DNA of 64,000 nt from MGBC124762 sp048201935. GTDB taxonomy: Bacteria; Bacillota; Clostridia; Oscillospirales; Oscillospiraceae. This document shows, piece after piece, positions 9,363-17,816 of the stretch. The position numbers and the translations under genes were made by a program. Position 1 is the first letter of the stretch; the number at the start of each line of letters is the position of its first letter. A model generated the notes under the pieces. The model was not told the DNA's origin. It ran no database searches and saw only the letters and a program-made list of their open reading frames with translations. The stretch covers positions 124,001 to 188,000 of the forward strand of contig DBFBGR010000011.1 of NCBI GenBank assembly GCA_048201935.1, in the 5' to 3' direction.

Positions 9363-9797
9363 CTAAGTATCCTCGTAGGCGCTGGTGGGGTTATAGAAGC
9401 AGTGGTCGCCAATGCGCAGGGCGTAGGACCCCACGCCGCTGGGAAAGTTGGGCCGGCACTTGCTGGAATAGGGGTTGAAGAACCACAGCGCCTGGCCCAG
9501 GCCGCCTAGCCGCCCTCCGGCGATGGCCCACTCGGCGATGGCGTAGTGCTGGGCCTCGGGGCGCATGTTGTAGATGTTTTGGGAATTGTACTTACCGCCC
9601 ACGGTCTCCATGGCGCACACGAACTGCCCCTTTTGGAAGATGACCTCTGAGAGCGTGTCCAGCCGTCCGTATTCCCCCACGGTGGTGCGCACCCGGTTCA
9701 TCACCACGCTGGCCACCGCCTCCATGCCGTTTTGTCCCTCGCCGCCGGCCTCGCACTGGATGAGCCGGGCCAGCAGCTCCACGTCGGAATAGGCCAT
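9363..9797 (-). CDS. cwlJ: Spore cortex-lytic hydrolase, CwlJ/SleB family
   Basis: A 144-residue enzyme of the Hydrolase_2 family that degrades spore-cortex peptidoglycan at germination. The active-site glutamate lies in the N-terminal LARLIQCEAGGEG motif; SVVMNRV and VIFQKGQF follow, and the C-terminal half has ALWFFNP. Its length matches CwlJ (about 140 residues), without the signal peptide and binding domain of SleB. AAAGGAGG precedes the ATG. It is 24 bases upstream of gerQ and probably in one operon with it, which supports the germination role. Confidence 0.88.
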   Translation of the reverse strand: MAYSDVELLARLIQCEAGGEGQNGMEAVASVVMNRVRTTVGEYGRLDTLSEVIFQKGQFVCAMETVGGKYNSQNIYNMRPEAQHYAIAEWAIAGGRLGGLGQALWFFNPYSSKCRPNFPSGVGSYALRIGDHCFYNPTSAYEDT

Positions 9798-9856
9798 ATC
9801 GAGCCTCCTTTCAAACGCTCTTACTTCAACCTATGCCGCCCAGGGCCCCGGGGGCA

Positions 9857-9892
9857 CAAAAAACGCCGTCCTCACGGGGAGGACGGCGTTTG
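9857..9892 (-). terminator. Terminator of the exonuclease gene, overlapping its stop codon
   Basis: AACGCCGTCC (9862-9871) pairs with GGACGGCGTT (9881-9890). On the minus strand it ends in a run of T. The exonuclease stop (9872-9874) lies in the loop. Confidence 0.8.
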
Positions 9893-10822
9893 GGCTTGCG
9901 AGGAAGCGGGCTTCCTGCGCCGCCAGCGGCGGCGCTTGCCCTTGCAGGAGATGCCCGGGCTCTGCAAGGCGGCCTCATAGACCTCCTTTTTGGCCCCGGT
10001 GTTGCGAAAGACGGCGGTGTTGGCCCAGAGCTTTTTGCGCCGGTCCCGGGCCACCTCCAGCCGGAGGATGTAGCCCCGGGTACACTGGGGGCAGTTGAAG
10101 CGGCTGTAGTAATAGCCGTCCTGGCCCTTGTACCACTGGCCCACCCGGACCATGCCCTGGCACTTGGGGCACACCGCCTTGCGGCAGCCCCGGTTATTGA
10201 GGAGCTTTTCCAGGCTGTCAAAGGGCCCTTGCCAGGGCTGGGCCCTGCGGGGCAGGGCTTTCTGGCCCTTGGGCGGCGTGTGGGCGGGCCGGAGGGCGGC
10301 GTCCAGCTCCTCCCGGGTCAGCAGCCGGGCGACGCAGGCGGTGTAGACCGCGTCGGCCAGGGCGTTGTGGGGGTCGAAGATGTCGGGCACGCCGCAGTAT
10401 TCGGCGCACCACTCCAGCGAAAGGTTGTCCGAGGCCCCCACCGCCCGGCCAAAAGCAAGCTGTACGTCTACAAAGCTCTGAGGCAGGCGGCCCTTGAGCT
10501 GCCAGTATTTCTGGTTTTGCAGCAGCACAGCCAGGTCGCTGTTGCCCCAGGAGGCGAAGGTCAGGTCGTCGCCGCACCAGGCCAAAAAGTCCTCCAGCGC
10601 GGCGGGGAAGTCCAGCTTGGAGCCCTGGTAGAGGGAAAGGTCAGGCAGAGTAGCGGCGGCTGGGGAGAGACGCTTGTGGATCCAAGGCCGGATGTAGGCG
10701 TTGAAGCAGCCCACGATCCTGCGCTGGTCCAGGTCCAGCTTCACCGCGCCGATGTGCAAGATCTCGTCCAGGCGGATGGGGTCGTAGAGCCCGCTGTTCC
10801 ACTCCAGATCGAATACGATCAC
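9872..10822 (-). CDS. DEDDh 3'-5' exonuclease with C-terminal zinc-ribbon-like region
   Basis: A 316-residue cytoplasmic nuclease. All DEDDh residues are visible: D and E in IVFDLEWN at the start, D in WGNSDLAVL, and H and D in DPHNALADAVY. This places it with the KapD/ERI-1-like exonucleases acting on RNA or DNA ends; the substrate is unknown. After the nuclease domain (about 1-185), two CxxC pairs (VCPKCQ and NCPQC) suggest a zinc ribbon, and the C-terminus is a strongly basic tail likely to touch nucleic acid. I chose GTG 10822, preceded by GGGAGGGG; an upstream in-frame start gives 17 more residues without a ribosome-binding site. Confidence 0.82.
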   Translation of the reverse strand: MIVFDLEWNSGLYDPIRLDEILHIGAVKLDLDQRRIVGCFNAYIRPWIHKRLSPAAATLPDLSLYQGSKLDFPAALEDFLAWCGDDLTFASWGNSDLAVLLQNQKYWQLKGRLPQSFVDVQLAFGRAVGASDNLSLEWCAEYCGVPDIFDPHNALADAVYTACVARLLTREELDAALRPAHTPPKGQKALPRRAQPWQGPFDSLEKLLNNRGCRKAVCPKCQGMVRVGQWYKGQDGYYYSRFNCPQCTRGYILRLEVARDRRKKLWANTAVFRNTGAKKEVYEAALQSPGISCKGKRRRWRRRKPASSQAQTPSSP

Positions 10823-10916
10823 GCCGACCCCTCCCTTTTCCAAAAAATATCCGCCCGTGCCCGGTGAGGACACGCGCGGATATTATTGTACGACAATTTT
10901 CGGAAAATGGCAAGGG

Positions 10917-12512
10917 TCAGCCGGGCAGAAGGTTCAGAGCCAGCAGGACGCCCTGCAAAAGGAGCTGGGAGATCGCAGGAAGGATCTGGGCGGTCTCACT
11001 CAGGGCGGCCACCCCGGAGAAGGACTTGACGGTTTGGGTGAGGGTAAAGTCGGCGTTGCTGGGCGCGGCGTTCTGGTTGCCGCTGTTCCGATGCTCCCGC
11101 CCGGGACCAAAACCATCCTGGGGCGGCTCCATGCCCTCGGGCCGCTGGGGTCGCTGGCCCATCTGGCCAGGGTCGAAGCCCTCAGGGGGCTCGGGCATAT
11201 CCTCGGGCCGCTGACCCATCTGACCAGGGTCAAAGCCCTGAGGCGGCTGGCCGCCCATGCCGCCGGGGCGCGAGCCGCTGGAGCTCCAGCCCTGGGCCAC
11301 GTCGTCCACGTAGAGCTGATAGGGCGTGTCCAGGGCCAGGTCCGGAGTGGAGATGGTGACGCTCTGGCAGGACTTTTGGGTGGCGGCGGACCAGAGGACC
11401 TGGCCGTCACCGTCGGTAAGCTTTACCGCGCTGCCCGCGGGTAGGGCCTGGGCGAAGGAGAGCTCCAGGTAGGGCTGGGCGGAGGCGTCGTCGATGGCGT
11501 CGTTGCGCACGCCGAAGGCGGACAGGGTCCCGCCGTTCAAAAGAATGCCCCGGTCGGCGTCCACGCCGCCGTCGGGAGAGCGGTCGTTGGACATGGCGGT
11601 CACCGTGCCGCCGTTGATCACCAGCCAGCCGTTGGAGTCGATGCCGTCGCCCTCGGCGCCGTTGCCGGCGTTGACGGTGAGGAAACCGCCGTTGACGGTG
11701 GTCACCGAGACGTTGTCCTCGTTGGTGTTGATACCGTCGTCCTGGGCGGTAATATTGACTGTGCCGCCGTTAAGGGTCAGGTGGAGCTCGGTGTCCAGGC
11801 CCTCGTTGTCGGCAATGATGTTCAAAACGCCTGTGTCGTCGCCGTTGTCGCCAAAGATGTTCATGGACATCCGGGAGTAGAACGCGCCGTCATAGCGGCA
11901 GAGGTTTTCCGTGGTGCCGGGCTTGTAGATACGGGCCACGTGAGAGCCAGTAAAGGTATTTTCGCTGCCGGCGGCCAGGATGACGTTGGCCCCGGCGGCG
12001 GTGGCGTCCACGTCCCAGGAGGGCTGATAGCCTTGGGCCTGGCCCACAAAGCCCCGGTCGCACTCATAGACGTTGTAGAAGATGAGGGCGGGGGCCACGG
12101 TGCAGGTGACGTTGGCGTTGTCCAGCACCAGCGTCACCACCGCGTCGGGGTCGTCCTTGGCGGTATCCCCCAGGTCGATGGCGATCTGGCCCTTGTCCAG
12201 AGTGCCGCTGAGGCGGTAGGTCCCGGGCTGGGTGATGGTGACCACGGTGTGGGCGGCGGCCTCGGCGGGATCGTGCTTTTCGCTGTCCTCACCTTCGCCG
12301 TAGGTCTGGTCGGTGCCGTCATGGTAATAGACGATGTCCGCGCCCACATAGACCGCCGCTTGGGGGTCGGTGGAGGCGGCCGCGCCGTCTACGCGTACCT
12401 GGTCGCCTTCCAGGGCAATGTGGGTAACGGTAGCGTCGTTGGGGACGGCCCCGGCGGTGGGCAGGGTCAGCGCGGCGGCCAGGGCCAGGGCGAAAAATCG
12501 GGTCCACTTCAT
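10917..12512 (-). CDS. Secreted Cthe_2159-like beta-helix (carbohydrate-binding) protein
   Basis: A 531-residue exported protein with an N-terminal signal peptide. The body, about residues 75-330, is a right-handed beta-helix-like repeat (NGGTVNITAQDDGINTNED, NGGFLTVNAGNGAEGDGIDS, NGGTVTAMS) that matches the carbohydrate-binding family of Clostridium thermocellum Cthe_2159, which is reported to bind polygalacturonate and cellulose. Residues about 411-475 are a G/P/M/Q-rich linker with two near-identical GFDPGQMGQRP units. The last 30 residues are hydrophobic and might touch the membrane. Its place beside three pectinases supports a pectin-binding role. ATG 12512 has AAAGGATG eight bases before it. 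Confidence 0.75.
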   Translation of the reverse strand: MKWTRFFALALAAALTLPTAGAVPNDATVTHIALEGDQVRVDGAAASTDPQAAVYVGADIVYYHDGTDQTYGEGEDSEKHDPAEAAAHTVVTITQPGTYRLSGTLDKGQIAIDLGDTAKDDPDAVVTLVLDNANVTCTVAPALIFYNVYECDRGFVGQAQGYQPSWDVDATAAGANVILAAGSENTFTGSHVARIYKPGTTENLCRYDGAFYSRMSMNIFGDNGDDTGVLNIIADNEGLDTELHLTLNGGTVNITAQDDGINTNEDNVSVTTVNGGFLTVNAGNGAEGDGIDSNGWLVINGGTVTAMSNDRSPDGGVDADRGILLNGGTLSAFGVRNDAIDDASAQPYLELSFAQALPAGSAVKLTDGDGQVLWSAATQKSCQSVTISTPDLALDTPYQLYVDDVAQGWSSSGSRPGGMGGQPPQGFDPGQMGQRPEDMPEPPEGFDPGQMGQRPQRPEGMEPPQDGFGPGREHRNSGNQNAAPSNADFTLTQTVKSFSGVAALSETAQILPAISQLLLQGVLLALNLLPG

Positions 12513-12587
12513 TGTAAAAGCATCCTTTCTGTGTTCCAAGATCGTGGAAGGGATGGGACTATGATAGCGCGGCTACCTGAAAGGAGG

Positions 12588-12615
12588 TTGAAAAATCTGT
12601 AAAAATTCTTATAAT
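12588..12615 (+). promoter_or_regulatory. Promoter of the ClC gene
   Basis: TTGAAA at 12588-12593, a 16-bp spacer and TATAAT at 12610-12615, in the divergent gap between the beta-helix and ClC genes. Confidence 0.65.
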
Positions 12616-12663
12616 AGAGGGAGATGTTTTGCCGGGCGGGGCCCGGGAGGAGCGTGACGTTTG

Positions 12664-13893
12664 ATGAAGGAGACCTTATGCAAAAACGCGGCGGAGGCGG
12701 TCCGGCACGCTGGGCGGGCCCTTTTGTGGCTGGCGGCGGCGGGCGCCCTGGGGGCGCTGTGCGGCGCGCTGGGGGCGGGCTTTCATAAGCTTATTGACCT
12801 GGCCACCCAGTACCGCCAGGCCCATGTCTGGATCATTTGGCTGCTGCCCCTGGGCGGGCTTTTGACTCTGCTTTGCTACCGGCTGTGCCGGGTGCGCTTT
12901 GACGCGGGCACCAATCTCATCATCACCTCGGTGACCACCAACGAGCATGTCCCCGCGCTGCTGGCCCCGCTGATCGTGGTGGGGACGACGCTTTCTCACC
13001 TGCTGGGGGCCTCGGTGGGCCGGGAGGGAGCCGCGCTGCAGTTGGGCGGCAGCGTGGGCCACAATGTGGGCAAGCTCCTAAGGCTCCGCGACGAGGATGT
13101 GCGCCTTTGCGCCATGTGTGGCATGGCGGCCTGCTTTTCCGCCATGTTCGGCGCGCCGCTGACCGCCTGCGTGTTTGTGCTGGAGGTCATCTGCGTGGGC
13201 CGGATGGGCTACCACGCCCTGCTGCCCTGCCTCGCCGCCTCCTGCGCCGCCTTTTTGACCGCCGAGGCCTTGGGGGCGGAGCCCATGCGCTTTGAGCTGA
13301 GCGCCGGAACAGAACTGGGCTGGCAAGGACTGGTCCGGGTGATCGTGCTGGCGGCCCTATGCGCTGTGGTGGGCATCGTCCTTTGCGTGGGGCTGGAGAA
13401 GGGCTCTCATCTGGCCAAAAAGCTCCTGCCCAACGCCTACATACGCATTGCCCTGGGGGGCTTTGTGATGGCAGCGGCGGTGGCGGCCTTTGGGCTCTAC
13501 GACTACGCCGGAGCGGGGAGCCAGGTCATCGTCCGGGCGATGGAGGGCCGCGCCCTGCCCTGGGCCTTCGCCTTAAAGCTGCTTTTGACCGTTTTGTGCG
13601 TGGCGGCGGGCTTTCGGGGCGGGGAGATCGTCCCCACCTTATATATTGGAGCCACCTTCGGCTGCGCGGTGGGACCGCTGTTGGGGCTGGAGCCGGGGCT
13701 GGCGGCGGGCCTTGGGATGATCGCCCTTTTTTGCGCGGCGGTGAACTGTCCCATGGCCTCGCTGTTCCTGGCCGCCGAGGTCTTTGGCACCCACCAACTG
13801 GTGCCCTTTGCCGTGGCGGTGGCGGTGACCTTCGCGCTGTCGGGCCGGTTCGGGCTCTACGAGAGCCAGGTCTACCGCCTTCGGGAGGAGTGA
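12664..13893 (+). CDS. ClC-family anion channel/transporter
   Basis: A 409-residue integral membrane protein with about ten hydrophobic segments. ClC proteins move chloride or other small anions, as channels or proton-coupled exchangers. The GREGAALQLGG motif with the gating glutamate is clear, as is GGEIVPTLYIGATFG near residue 320. The first selectivity-filter motif GSGIP is replaced by AGTNL, which places it in the SycA/EriC-like branch rather than with the E. coli type; ion preference cannot be assigned. The start is ATG 12664 with GGGAGGAG upstream; a TTG just before it is also possible. No terminator is obvious, and the PL9 promoter begins 17 bases after the stop. Confidence 0.85.
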   Translation: MKETLCKNAAEAVRHAGRALLWLAAAGALGALCGALGAGFHKLIDLATQYRQAHVWIIWLLPLGGLLTLLCYRLCRVRFDAGTNLIITSVTTNEHVPALLAPLIVVGTTLSHLLGASVGREGAALQLGGSVGHNVGKLLRLRDEDVRLCAMCGMAACFSAMFGAPLTACVFVLEVICVGRMGYHALLPCLAASCAAFLTAEALGAEPMRFELSAGTELGWQGLVRVIVLAALCAVVGIVLCVGLEKGSHLAKKLLPNAYIRIALGGFVMAAAVAAFGLYDYAGAGSQVIVRAMEGRALPWAFALKLLLTVLCVAAGFRGGEIVPTLYIGATFGCAVGPLLGLEPGLAAGLGMIALFCAAVNCPMASLFLAAEVFGTHQLVPFAVAVAVTFALSGRFGLYESQVYRLREE

Positions 13894-13909
13894 GGGCCCG
13901 GTTTGGCTC

Positions 13910-13938
13910 TTGCAACAAAAGACCAGATGTGGTATCAT
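13910..13938 (+). promoter_or_regulatory. Promoter of the LysM pectate lyase gene
   Basis: TTGCAA, a 17-bp spacer and TATCAT (13933-13938). The -10 hexamer is the left part of the palindrome TATCATGATA, which recurs in the promoter at 17733-17761. Confidence 0.7.
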
Positions 13939-13996
13939 GATATTTAGTGAAATGTGCCCATAGGGGCGGAAGTTTTTTGACACGGAGGGAACGAGC

Positions 13997-16900
13997 ATGA
14001 AAGCAAAACGAGTCCTGGCCCTGCTGCTGACCCTGGCGATGGTCTGCTCTTTGGCGGTGACGGCTTCGGCCACCAGCGCGGAGTATGCCTTTGCCGCCTC
14101 GGAGCTCACCGCCGCGGCGGACAAGGAGCCCCTGTCCGGGGCGGCCTTTGCCGACAACTACATCGCCACCTTCGGCGAGCTCACCAAGCGCACCGGCTCC
14201 GACGGCGCGGTGAAGAGCGTGGAGGTGGGCAAGAACGGCGCCAGCGGCTTTACCTTCACCGCCGGAGGCGCGGCGGACGTGACGGTGGAGTTCTCCTCCA
14301 CCGGCGGCTCCAACACCTCCACCGTGGGCCTGTGGGACGCCGAGGGCAAGCTGGTGCCCAATAACGAGGGGATCACCGCCGTCACCGGCACCGACAAGAC
14401 CGCCCTGACCTGGAGTGCTTTGCCCGCTGGGGCCTATAAGGTGGTCTCCCCCGACGCCACTGAGCACAACCGGGGCGCGCGGGTCTACTCCATCAAGATC
14501 GTGGACGCCGCCGGGGCCCGGGCACCCCGGAAGGCCTGGGCCGACGTGGCCGCTCCCGTCATCACCGATGTGAAGGCCCAGGACGGGACCATCACCGTCA
14601 CCTATACCATGGACATGGGCTATGACGGGGCGGACGCTGTCACCGTGGCCATGAACGGCGGCGAGGCCGTCCCCGGTGAGGAGGGGAAGGCCGTTTTCAT
14701 CCCCGCCGCTTCGGGGAGCTATACCTTCACCGTTACAGCCAGCCGGGAGGGCGAGGAAAACAAGGTCGCCCAGAGCGAGGCGGTGGCCTTCACCCTGCCC
14801 CTGGCCGCGCCTCACCTGGACAGCGTTAACAGCGCCGGCGGCGGCAAGATGGCCCTGGCCTGGGACGCCGTGGCCGAGGCCACGGGCTACAACGTCTATA
14901 TGGACGGCGCGGCGGTGAACAAGGCCCCCGTGACCGACACCCGCTATGCGGTGGACGCTCTTGCCATCGACAGCGTCCACTCCTTCGCCGTCACCGCCCT
15001 GCGGGGCACGGAGGAGAGCGCCAAGTCCGGCGCGCTGGAAGGCGTGGCTACCCAGGAGGCCCAGCGGGCCTGGCAGTTCGACACCTTCGGCGTGTCCACC
15101 CGCACCGACAAGAACTACGCCAAGGGCGATCTGAACCGGGACGGCCAGGTCAGCGTCATCTCCTCCGGCGGCGCGGGCAAGATCCTCTCCGCCTCCTCCG
15201 ACGGCCTGGCCTTCTACTACACCGCCATCCCCGTGGACCAGAACTTCACCCTCCGGGCCAAGGTCCATGTGAATTCCTGGGAGAACCGCAGCTACCAAAA
15301 CGGCTTCGGCGTGGCCGCCCTGGACCGCATCGGCTCGGGCTCGGCCGAGGTGTGGAACAACTCCGTGCTGGTGGGCGGTATGCGCTTGGCCTACTATTAT
15401 GATAAGGCTACCCAGACCCAGTTCTCCGAGCAAGACCCCGGGCGGCTGGGAGATAAGTACAATATGCGCCTGGGCATCGCCTCTCTCTATCGCAGCGGCG
15501 TGACCTGGGAGGGTCTGGACGCTATGGGCGGCGAGATCACCTTCCCGCCCGGCTTCAGCTCCTACACCCATCCCCTGGAGTCCTTCGCCGTCAGCGAGGG
15601 CAAGGCCCCGGGGACCTATAACATCGTGGCCAACGGCGCGGAGCTGGAGTGCGAGGACCTCTCCGGCCTCACCGCCGACTATATCCTGGAGGTCCAGCGC
15701 AACAACACCGGCTACTTTTCCAGCTATTACACCGCCGACGGCCAGCTCATTGGCCGCCACAAGACCTACGACCCCAAGGCCCTGGACCAGTTGGACAAGG
15801 ACTATGTCTACGTGGGCTTCTTCACCTCCCGGCTCATGGACGCTACCTTCTCGGAGGTCACCTTGAAGGTCAACGACCCCTCGGAGGACCCCGCCCCCGA
15901 GGCCAAGCCCAAGACCCTCATCTATCCCCAGGTGGTGATCCACTCCGCCGAGCGCTCCAACAGCGCGGACTATGACCTGATCGTCATGGCCAACGTGGCC
16001 GGCGAGGTCCACACCATGGTCAACGGCGGCAGCGCCTATGCCGGACGGGTGGAGACCGCCAACGGCCGCTGCGACATCCGGGAAAAGCTGGACCCCGGCG
16101 AGAACAACATCGCCGTGCTCTTTATCCCCGACGCGGACCAGAGCTTTGACGACCCCGACCTGGCCCTGGGCTCCACGGATGGGGTGTGGGAGAGCATCGG
16201 CGTGACCTACGACACCCGTCTGGCCGATCGCAAGGTCCTTTACGTGGCCCCTGATGGTAAGGCCGAGGGCGACGGCAGCCGGGAAAAGCCCCTGGCCATC
16301 CAGACCGCTCTGGACCTGGCCCAACCGGGGCAGATCGTGGTGGTCACCGAGGGGACCTACGCCCTTAGCGGCCTCGTGGTCCGCAAGGGCATGAGCGGCA
16401 CCGAGGACCAGCCCATTTACCTCATCGCCGACCCCGCGGCGAAGAGCCGCCCGGTGCTGGACTTCGGCGGCACGGGCACAGGCTTTTTGCTCCTGGGCGA
16501 CTGGTGGTACGTCTACGGCCTGGACGTGACCCGGGCCAACGACGAGGGCATCAACATCTCGGGCAGCCACAATGTCCTGGACCGCATGGAGATCTACGGC
16601 AACCTGGCCACCGGATTGCAGATCAGCCGCTCCAGCCGGGCCGACTACAAGCTGGACTACTGGCCCAGCTATAACCTCATCTTAAACTGCACCTCCCACC
16701 ACAACATCGACCCGGGCTATTCCGACGCCGACGGCTTCGGCGCCAAGCTCACCTGCGGCGTGGGCAACGTCTTCGACGGCTGCGTGGCCTACCGCAACTC
16801 CGACGACGGCTGGGACCTCTACGCCAAGGCCGAGAGCGGCCCCATCGGCAAGGTCATCGTCGAAAACTGCGTGGCCTACGCCAACGGCTATCTGGACGAC

Positions 16901-17647
16901 GGCACTCCCGCCGGCGACGGCAACGGCTTCAAGATGGGCGGCGAGAGCATCACCGCCTACCACGAGTTGCGCAACTCCGTGTCCTTCCACAACAAGAACT
17001 GCGGCGTGACCACCAACTCCTGCCCCGACCTGCAGCTCTTCAACGTCACCGTCTTTGACAACGACCACCTGAACGTGAACTTCTACACCAAGCTGGCCAA
17101 GAACACCGACTTTGGGGCCCAGGGCGTGCTGAGCTGGCGCACCAAGCCCACCCCGGAGAGCTGGGACCAGTTCGCCCCCACGGGCAGCCAGGACCCGGCC
17201 AAGGTCCTCAACGACAGCAACTACCTCTGGAACGTGGACAAGAGCGCCAACGCCTCTGAGGCGCGGCTCACCGCCGAGGCCTTCGCCTCCCTGGATTTTA
17301 AGGGCTTTACCCGCCGCGCTGACGGCACGGTGGACCTGGGCGACTTCCTTAGGCGCACCGACAAGGCCCCTGCCGGGGCGGGCGCTACGCTGGAGGGCAC
17401 GGCCTCTCTGGATGTGGCCGCACTGCTGGCCGGCGTGGGCCAGACCACCGTTCCCGTCCAGCCCGTTACGCCCGTCAGCCCTGCCGGGACCTACACCGTC
17501 CAGAAGGGCGACAGCCTGTGGTCCATCGCCCGCAAACTGCTGGGCAGCGGCAGCAAGTACGTGCTCATCTACGAGCTCAACCGGGCCCAGATCAAGGACC
17601 CCAACGCCATCTACATCGGCCAGGAGCTGGCCATTCCCCAGGCGTAA
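13997..17647 (+). CDS. Secreted multidomain pectate lyase (PL9) with C-terminal LysM
   Basis: A 1216-residue exported enzyme predicted to cleave polygalacturonate by beta-elimination. After a signal peptide come a beta-rich N-terminal module (about 45-180), two fibronectin-III-like domains (about 186-270 and 271-353) and a region resembling a concanavalin-type module (about 360-640). The PL9 parallel beta-helix covers about 746-1140, with VLYVAPDG at its start, ISGSHNVLDRMEIYGN, and DADGFGAKLTCG near 913, which holds the lysine expected to be the catalytic base in PL9. A LysM (about 1166-1216, VQKGDSLWSIARKLLG) ends the protein and should hold it to peptidoglycan. It differs in this from the two SLH-anchored neighbours. 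It is transcribed alone, with promoter and terminator. Confidence 0.85.
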   Translation: MKAKRVLALLLTLAMVCSLAVTASATSAEYAFAASELTAAADKEPLSGAAFADNYIATFGELTKRTGSDGAVKSVEVGKNGASGFTFTAGGAADVTVEFSSTGGSNTSTVGLWDAEGKLVPNNEGITAVTGTDKTALTWSALPAGAYKVVSPDATEHNRGARVYSIKIVDAAGARAPRKAWADVAAPVITDVKAQDGTITVTYTMDMGYDGADAVTVAMNGGEAVPGEEGKAVFIPAASGSYTFTVTASREGEENKVAQSEAVAFTLPLAAPHLDSVNSAGGGKMALAWDAVAEATGYNVYMDGAAVNKAPVTDTRYAVDALAIDSVHSFAVTALRGTEESAKSGALEGVATQEAQRAWQFDTFGVSTRTDKNYAKGDLNRDGQVSVISSGGAGKILSASSDGLAFYYTAIPVDQNFTLRAKVHVNSWENRSYQNGFGVAALDRIGSGSAEVWNNSVLVGGMRLAYYYDKATQTQFSEQDPGRLGDKYNMRLGIASLYRSGVTWEGLDAMGGEITFPPGFSSYTHPLESFAVSEGKAPGTYNIVANGAELECEDLSGLTADYILEVQRNNTGYFSSYYTADGQLIGRHKTYDPKALDQLDKDYVYVGFFTSRLMDATFSEVTLKVNDPSEDPAPEAKPKTLIYPQVVIHSAERSNSADYDLIVMANVAGEVHTMVNGGSAYAGRVETANGRCDIREKLDPGENNIAVLFIPDADQSFDDPDLALGSTDGVWESIGVTYDTRLADRKVLYVAPDGKAEGDGSREKPLAIQTALDLAQPGQIVVVTEGTYALSGLVVRKGMSGTEDQPIYLIADPAAKSRPVLDFGGTGTGFLLLGDWWYVYGLDVTRANDEGINISGSHNVLDRMEIYGNLATGLQISRSSRADYKLDYWPSYNLILNCTSHHNIDPGYSDADGFGAKLTCGVGNVFDGCVAYRNSDDGWDLYAKAESGPIGKVIVENCVAYANGYLDDGTPAGDGNGFKMGGESITAYHELRNSVSFHNKNCGVTTNSCPDLQLFNVTVFDNDHLNVNFYTKLAKNTDFGAQGVLSWRTKPTPESWDQFAPTGSQDPAKVLNDSNYLWNVDKSANASEARLTAEAFASLDFKGFTRRADGTVDLGDFLRRTDKAPAGAGATLEGTASLDVAALLAGVGQTTVPVQPVTPVSPAGTYTVQKGDSLWSIARKLLGSGSKYVLIYELNRAQIKDPNAIYIGQELAIPQA

Positions 17648-17667
17648 GCGAGACCTGCCGACCCCGT

Positions 17668-17707
17668 GCGAGAGCGGCCCTGAAAGGGGTCGCTCTCGTT
17701 TTATATT
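17668..17707 (+). terminator. Terminator after the LysM pectate lyase gene
   Basis: CGAGAGCG (17669-17676) pairs with CGCTCTCG (17691-17698), followed by TTTTAT. Confidence 0.75.
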
Positions 17708-17732
17708 TTTCGGAAAAAAGTTCATAAGTCCC

Positions 17733-17761
17733 TTGCAATCGGGGACAAGGTATGCTATCAT
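17733..17761 (+). promoter_or_regulatory. Promoter of the SLH pectin methylesterase gene
   Basis: TTGCAA at 17733-17738, a 17-bp spacer and TATCAT at 17756-17761, the latter within TATCATGATA. It is nearly the same as the promoter at 13910. Confidence 0.75.
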
Positions 17762-17816
17762 GATAATCAGCAAAATGCCGAAAAAGGCAAATATTTTTAC
17801 ATGGAGGGAGAACACT

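Noticed and set aside
13526..16570. A 1014-codon minus-strand frame across the end of the ClC gene and the LysM lyase
   Set aside because: It spans two real genes and their promoter and has no recognisable protein features.
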